NCBI GenBank assembly: GCA_913061335.1
Contig: CAJXTP010000008.1
Span: 1 to 27,604 of the forward strand
Direction of reading: 5' to 3'
Source of the DNA: an uncultured Loktanella sp.
Lineage (GTDB): Bacteria; Pseudomonadota; Alphaproteobacteria; Rhodobacterales; Rhodobacteraceae
DNA: 27,604 bases
Positions 24,701-27,604 of this stretch are shown piece after piece. Under the pieces are notes generated by a model, which saw only the letters and a program-made list of their open reading frames with translations, was not told the origin of the DNA and did not search any database. The translations under genes were made by a program, and so were the position numbers. Each line of letters starts with the position of its first letter. Position 1 is the first letter of the stretch.

Positions 24701-24889
24701 CTGCGCGCGGGCGTGCATGTAGATGTTAAATGCGCCGATGGCCTGTGCGGCGTTTGCAAATGTACGGTGACCGATGGTGACGTTGAGCATCGCGATTTTG
24801 TTCTGTCACAGGCGCAACGGCAAACCACGATGATCTTATGTCAAAGCCGCGCCGCAGACCCTGATGGCGAAATTACTATTCAGTTTTAG
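21704..24889 (+). CDS. Self-sufficient reductive-dehalogenase-like fusion with FMN/NAD/[2Fe-2S] reductase
   Basis: A 1061-residue protein. The ATG at 21704 is preferred to an upstream TTG at 21650, which lies 12 bases from the divergent start and has no ribosome binding site. Residues 15-267 and 303-543 are two related RdhA-like halves, the second probably binding cobalamin (CPDYAYYSHD at 414-423 has the candidate catalytic tyrosine; GYTARVH at 484-490). Two [4Fe-4S] sites follow: Cys552/555/558/562 and Cys588/601/604/608. Residues about 745-965 are a phthalate-dioxygenase-reductase-like module: FMN motif RQYSLSG (796), NAD motif GGGIGVTPM (859), CGP (936). A plant-type [2Fe-2S] ferredoxin ends the protein (Cys1010/1015/1018/1046). 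No Tat signal or membrane span is seen, so it is cytosolic, like BhbA and NpRdhA. It would take electrons from NAD(P)H to remove halogen from an aromatic compound. Confidence 0.87.
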   Translation: MLKLRSYRSRPMHLGPYPLEKLQRTGACDLSQLAPMIGLSFRRADDAASIVNAMQDYQAMLDATRDGMVKKEAAEIPDDLQERSNHLKSFGYFCDADMVGTCEIPAAAWLDASLINPDVDRLAAKLRTMQPKTLAAGIDVIMAGLRESMALPPAGCQHHTHAVIFLYANPRAPRLDEDGTDWIKDALPQRSCLRGIETAVTLASYIRTLGHDARAHSMAASDVHLGALAVCAGLVAQQDGSLVNPFTGDRFGLAAVTTTLDFAADKPIVAGQKPPASYRMGTGDHAKSARTADVYAKRDFEAGPHPFETLKRVDDPTTYIDTPNVARVPKRANLFARALFGDLGKPVQEATKNGNYMRKSASAFAFRPSLGALTVLQDGEATPQKRAQNSSKNASNIKAALYFLGVDAVGLSACPDYAYYSHDATGEAITPYHSNAISMIIDQGHETMEGASGDDWIACAQSMRAYLRFSLLGGVLAQHIRNLGYTARVHSVMDDEVLHPPLLLLSGLGEVSRIGEVILNPFLGPRLKSGIVTTNMPMTHDKPIDFGLQKFCEACNKCARECPSGAITAGPKLMFNGYEIWKSDSQKCTTYRVSQKNGAMCGRCMKTCPWNLEGLFAEAPFRKLAMTVPQAAKALASLDDKFGNGSINTVKKWWWDLEMIDDGAYRPARDPVNARDLQPDLDLKFADQTLSVYPAPLAPPPYPWPFPMDREAGIQAYAEMITADEHRVRRAAGTPPEHIYTAKSGDAPVLQLIVTRADPLTDSITLYELSDPNGADLPPFTAGGHIDVVVAPEFFRQYSLSGDPANRKSYQIAVLREDTGRGGSKLMHRIFTKDRRVFASKPINHFPLIEDAAHSYLMGGGIGVTPMIAMAHRLHAVGRPFDLHYSVRTRADAGFIALLEKQPWASRAHIHISDEGSRANLNLALKPYAGAHVYTCGPDLYMTGVMDTATENGFSEEQRHLEYFAVPDAPDYENHPFVIWLPDGRKIDVAVDEPASDALLRAGVHVDVKCADGLCGVCKCTVTDGDVEHRDFVLSQAQRQTTMILCQSRAADPDGEITIQF

Positions 24890-25164
24890 GTCCAGTGTAC
24901 GGCCTCGGCGCCCGGCAACGCAAAGCGCGCCATCAGCGGTTGGTCGTATTTCAAGCCATGCAAATCGCAGAATTCCATCACCCAAGAATCGTCCATAGTT
25001 AAGAAATCGAGGACAGCCGCCTGAAACGATGGAACTGCGGCTTGCGTGCGCAAATCATCAACAGATCCACCCGTGGCACCCAAAAACACTGGGCAGAGCT
25101 CGTCATTGCCAACCAGCCAACCAAGGGCCTGCAGGGCAATCGTCTGGGCATTTTCTGGTGACAT
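24886..25164 (-). CDS. DUF3572 protein
   Basis: A 92-residue protein starting MSPENAQTIALQALGWLVGNDEL, with FLGATGGSVDDLR and AAVLDFLTMDDSWVMEFC, matching the alphaproteobacterial DUF3572 pattern. The ATG at 25164 has AAGGA upstream and is preferred to the TTG two codons earlier. The function is unknown. It is divergent from the PleD-like gene, an arrangement common in related bacteria as I recall. The stop overlaps that of the dehalogenase fusion. Confidence 0.85.
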   Translation of the reverse strand: MSPENAQTIALQALGWLVGNDELCPVFLGATGGSVDDLRTQAAVPSFQAAVLDFLTMDDSWVMEFCDLHGLKYDQPLMARFALPGAEAVHWT

Positions 25165-25260
25165 GATCAATTCCTTACGCAGATCGAAACCGTTTTTTAA
25201 CTTTTAGCCCTCAGGGTGGCCTCGTCAGCGTGGTAGAAACCACATGGAAGGATCATAGAT

Positions 25261-26652
25261 ATGACCGGTCGCATTTTAATTGTCGATACTGTTCCCACGA
25301 ACAGGATTGTATTGAAAGTCAAAATGCTCGCTGCTCAATTCAGTGTTGATGCATGTGGATCACGTAAAGACGCGGAAGAGGTGATTGCCCGTCAAAAACC
25401 TGACCTGATCTTGATAAATTTGTCCGACCCAATCGAAGACCGACATGGATTTTGCCGCGAACTAAAAGAGAACCCCGACACCGCCGCGATTGCGATAATT
25501 TCAGTTGGGGTAGCCGATACAGCACGGGCGCGGTTTGCGGCCCTAGATGCCGGTGCTGATGACGTTCTACCGCGGCCTATCAATGACGCGCTCCTATTGG
25601 CCCGTATGCGGTCATTACTGCGCGTTCGACATGCGCGCCATGAACTGATGTTGCGGGACGGCACCAGTCGCGCACTGGGCTTTGAAGAAGCGCGCAGAAA
25701 TTTTGATGCGACTGCGCGTATAGCTCTTTTGTCGCGCCATGCTATCAGCGGCGATGCCCTTGCCGCCCAATTAAACAGTGGGCTTTCGGTTCCAGTCACG
25801 CGGCTTGAAACCGACACAGTACTTGCCAATTCAGTGGCACCTGTTCCAGACCTGTTTGTGATCGATGGCACCCAAGACAATGACGGTGGACGCGCGGTGT
25901 TCAGGCTGATTTCTGACCTGAGATCACGTGCAGAAACCCGTTTATCTACGCTGTTTGTGATCTTGCCTCATAACGAACCTGAAATCGCAGCAATGGTCTT
26001 GGACCTTGGTGCAGATGACGCCGTGAGCCTCGATATATCGGATGATGAAATGGTGTTACGGGCTAGGGCGCTGGTACGGCAAAAGCTGTTGCATGACAAA
26101 TTGCGCGATACCGTGCGTGACGGCTTGCATGCTGCAGTTACCGACCCGCTTACTGGGCTTTATAATCGGCGCTATGTCGAACCGCATTTGTCCCGCATGG
26201 CCGAGCAGGCCCGCGTGTCACAGCGCGAATTTGCCGTGATGATGTTGGATATTGACCACTTTAAATCAATCAACGACCGCTACGGGCACGCAGCAGGGGA
26301 CAAAGTTCTCATTGAGATTGCCAATCGATTGCGCGAGAATTTACGTGCGATTGATCTTGTAGCGCGGATTGGTGGTGAGGAATTCATGGTCGCCATGCCA
26401 AATACAAATAACGAGCAAGGCCATATTGCCGCTGATCGGCTACGTAAATTAATTTCGGCACGCCCGTTCTCGCTTGGGCCCGATAAACCGCAATTGAACG
26501 TCACAATGTCCGTGGGTGTTGCTGTAGGTGGGCTTGAACGACTGAACCGCGTTCAAATCGACACAATGTGCAACCTTGCCGACGAGGCGCTTTATGCAGC
26601 CAAGTCAGCCGGACGCGATAAGGTCGCGATGAGCCAACGGCTCGCATCTTAA
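25261..26652 (+). CDS. pleD: PleD-like response regulator with GGDEF diguanylate cyclase domain; degenerate first receiver
   Basis: A 463-residue protein with PleD architecture: receiver 1 (about 3-120), receiver-like 2 (about 153-270) and GGDEF (about 295-455). The cyclase motif GGEEF is intact, with DPLTGLYNRRY ahead of it and the inhibitory-site RxxD (RAID) five residues upstream, so it should make c-di-GMP with feedback control. In receiver 1 the phosphoacceptor aspartate is Asn53 (LILINLSDP), the second acidic residue is Thr10, the switch Thr83 is Gly and the conserved Lys105 is Arg. It therefore cannot be phosphorylated in the normal way. GGAAGGA precedes the ATG. Confidence 0.92.
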   Translation: MTGRILIVDTVPTNRIVLKVKMLAAQFSVDACGSRKDAEEVIARQKPDLILINLSDPIEDRHGFCRELKENPDTAAIAIISVGVADTARARFAALDAGADDVLPRPINDALLLARMRSLLRVRHARHELMLRDGTSRALGFEEARRNFDATARIALLSRHAISGDALAAQLNSGLSVPVTRLETDTVLANSVAPVPDLFVIDGTQDNDGGRAVFRLISDLRSRAETRLSTLFVILPHNEPEIAAMVLDLGADDAVSLDISDDEMVLRARALVRQKLLHDKLRDTVRDGLHAAVTDPLTGLYNRRYVEPHLSRMAEQARVSQREFAVMMLDIDHFKSINDRYGHAAGDKVLIEIANRLRENLRAIDLVARIGGEEFMVAMPNTNNEQGHIAADRLRKLISARPFSLGPDKPQLNVTMSVGVAVGGLERLNRVQIDTMCNLADEALYAAKSAGRDKVAMSQRLAS

Positions 26653-27101
26653 GGCTTCCCGCGTTCCAATTTATTAGCAAGGGTTACCCGTTCGGCCGCC
26701 GACATAGCGGTCAAATGCGCGACAAAAGCAGTCTGCGCATTTTGCTGCACGCGCGTTGACCGATCGCGCAACTCTGTAATCAATCTCGTAAGCGCATCTG
26801 GGTCAAAAGGTTCTGCCCGCAATGCCCCTGCAATTGCCCCAAGTTGCAATTTCACGGCGCCACGCGACAGTGGACGCGGTCCGTTGCGGCGCATCGATTC
26901 GCTAATTGCCCGCCGATCATCGCGGTCAAGCACACGCCCCAAAGCCCCAAATTCGAATGACATCCGCTGCGGTGGTCCGGCGTGGCTGCGACCCGAAAGT
27001 GCCATTCCTGCCACGGCTCCAATCACCGCCACATTGAGCGCCAATGATACAACCAATACGATCCGCACAAGCGACCGTGGTTTCGGTTTTTCGTTATCCA
27101 T
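26649..27101 (-). CDS. Periplasmic heavy-metal sensor-like protein (Spy/CpxP-related, Metal_resist type)
   Basis: A 150-residue protein: an N-terminal signal anchor (RIVLVVSLALNVAVIGAVAG) followed by an Arg-rich helical periplasmic part (RDDRRAISESMRRNG, FDPDALTRLITELRDRS) like the Metal_resist/Spy superfamily. The ATG at 27101 is chosen because it overlaps the upstream gene's stop by 8 bases, implying coupling; an in-frame ATG 36 bases upstream lies inside that gene. It is third in a sigma factor/anti-sigma-like/Spy-like unit, so it probably senses envelope or metal stress. The stop overlaps that of pleD. Confidence 0.8.
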   Translation of the reverse strand: MDNEKPKPRSLVRIVLVVSLALNVAVIGAVAGMALSGRSHAGPPQRMSFEFGALGRVLDRDDRRAISESMRRNGPRPLSRGAVKLQLGAIAGALRAEPFDPDALTRLITELRDRSTRVQQNAQTAFVAHLTAMSAAERVTLANKLERGKP

Positions 27102-27450
27102 CAAGCAGACCTTCCGCGAAATAACCGCTGGTATCACTAAGCAAATCGATTGAGACAGGCGACCCGATCAGATCAGCGGCCCATGTTGTCACGGATGCGG
27201 GTGGTGCGATGCCCACCCAGATACCAGCAACGCCTGCCATCGCCAATCCGCCAACTGAAGGCCATCCGCCGATCAATTCCAGAAACGCGGGCCAAATGCG
27301 CGGCTTAGGCGCGGCCACGGAATGCACTAGCATATCAGCGGCATCCGCCAGAACGCGCGCCATCAGATCATCGGGCACCGCGGGCGATTGCGTTCGTGCC
27401 TGCGCAAACAGGGCATCAATCATATCATCATCAGATTTAGTCATCATCAT
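27094..27450 (-). CDS. Putative anti-sigma-like membrane protein
   Basis: A 118-residue protein: an acidic cytosolic N-terminus (SDDDMIDALFAQARTQSPAVPDDLMARVLADA), one membrane span at about residues 68-82 (GLAMAGVAGIWVGIAPP) and a short periplasmic tail. Three successive ATG codons form the start, and the sigma gene overlaps it by 14 bases. No ZAS motif (HxxxCxxC) is seen. Homologues in this position are often mis-annotated as dihydroorotate dehydrogenase. The anti-sigma role is inferred from context. Confidence 0.65.
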   Translation of the reverse strand: MMMTKSDDDMIDALFAQARTQSPAVPDDLMARVLADAADMLVHSVAAPKPRIWPAFLELIGGWPSVGGLAMAGVAGIWVGIAPPASVTTWAADLIGSPVSIDLLSDTSGYFAEGLLDG

Positions 27451-27563
27451 ATCCTAACTCAGCTTTGCGCCCTTGCAAAATGTCCGTCAATGCCCGTTTG
27501 CCACGTGCGGTCAAACTTTCGACCGACCGCAGGCTGATATCCATGACTTCAGCGATCTCGGGG
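27437..27563 (-). CDS. ECF-type RNA polymerase sigma factor, C-terminal fragment
   Basis: 41 residues are left before the adapter: PEIAEVMDISLRSVESLTAR, then GKRALTDILQ. This is the region-4 helix-turn-helix that reads the -35 element. Everything upstream is cut by the contig end. Its stop lies 14 bases inside the next gene. Confidence 0.85.
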
Positions 27564-27604
27564 CTGTCTCTTATACACATCTGACGCTGCCGACGAATAG
27601 AGAG
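27564..27604. other. Nextera i5-side adapter plus index (sequencing artefact)
   Basis: 27564-27582 is the reverse complement of the Tn5 mosaic end and 27583-27596 continues the Nextera read-1 adapter. The last eight bases (ATAGAGAG) equal the reverse complement of a standard Nextera i5 index as I remember it (S502). Genomic DNA ends at 27563. Confidence 0.97.

Noticed and set aside
19..27582. Inverted 19-base Tn5 mosaic ends bounding the whole window, as in a composite transposon
   Set aside because: They continue outward into Nextera adapter and index sequence and no transposase is present; this is library preparation.

Overview
The window looks like a draft contig from a marine alphaproteobacterium of the Rhodobacterales (Roseobacter-like; I infer the group from gene content and codon use, not from a marker search). 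Moderate-to-high GC, tightly packed genes, a GatC/GatA pair, DUF1127, DUF3572 next to a PleD-like protein, an MttB-superfamily protein and an XpaC/TelA/DUF2927/SPFH cluster all fit this. Both ends carry Nextera transposase adapter sequence (1-37 and 27564-27604), so the genomic DNA is 38-27563, and the genes at both edges are cut by library preparation, not by biology.

Layout. 38-1991: truncated LysR regulator divergent from a DUF1127 gene, then a Bax-inhibitor-1/YccA membrane protein with a perfect terminator, facing rpmG (L33). 2122-5714, minus strand: gatC, gatA, a lipoprotein, an AmpD-like amidase and the RNase P RNA gene (rnpB), whose likely promoter sits on the amidase stop codon. 5878-7002, minus strand: a membrane-anchored protein with an internal duplication, and tadA. 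7067-16344, plus strand: eleven co-directional genes: methyltransferase, RsuA/RluB-type pseudouridine synthase, TerC, a 28-residue membrane microprotein, XpaC, TelA, DUF2927 lipoprotein, SPFH-GYF protein, zinc-ribbon membrane protein, PfkB kinase and dtd. The TerC-to-zinc-ribbon block reads as one envelope or metal stress module.

16341-19293 holds zinc uptake: znuB, a frameshifted znuC and zur on minus, divergent from znuA, with a candidate Zur operator between. 19297-24889 pairs an MttB-superfamily methyltransferase and a HAD phosphatase (minus) with a divergent 1061-residue fusion of a reductive-dehalogenase-like corrinoid/[4Fe-4S] protein to an FMN/NAD/[2Fe-2S] reductase. This cytosolic, self-sufficient reductive dehalogenase candidate is the most striking gene here. 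24886-27563 has DUF3572, a PleD-like diguanylate cyclase whose first receiver domain has lost its phosphorylation residues, and a Spy-like/anti-sigma-like/ECF sigma cluster cut by the contig end.

Themes that recur are metal handling (Znu/Zur, TerC, TelA, two zinc ribbons, Spy-like sensor) and envelope stress. Genes are packed so tightly that three convergent pairs overlap by exactly four bases at their stop codons. No tRNA, CRISPR array, insertion sequence or prophage was seen, and no gene-free stretch exceeds 300 bases.
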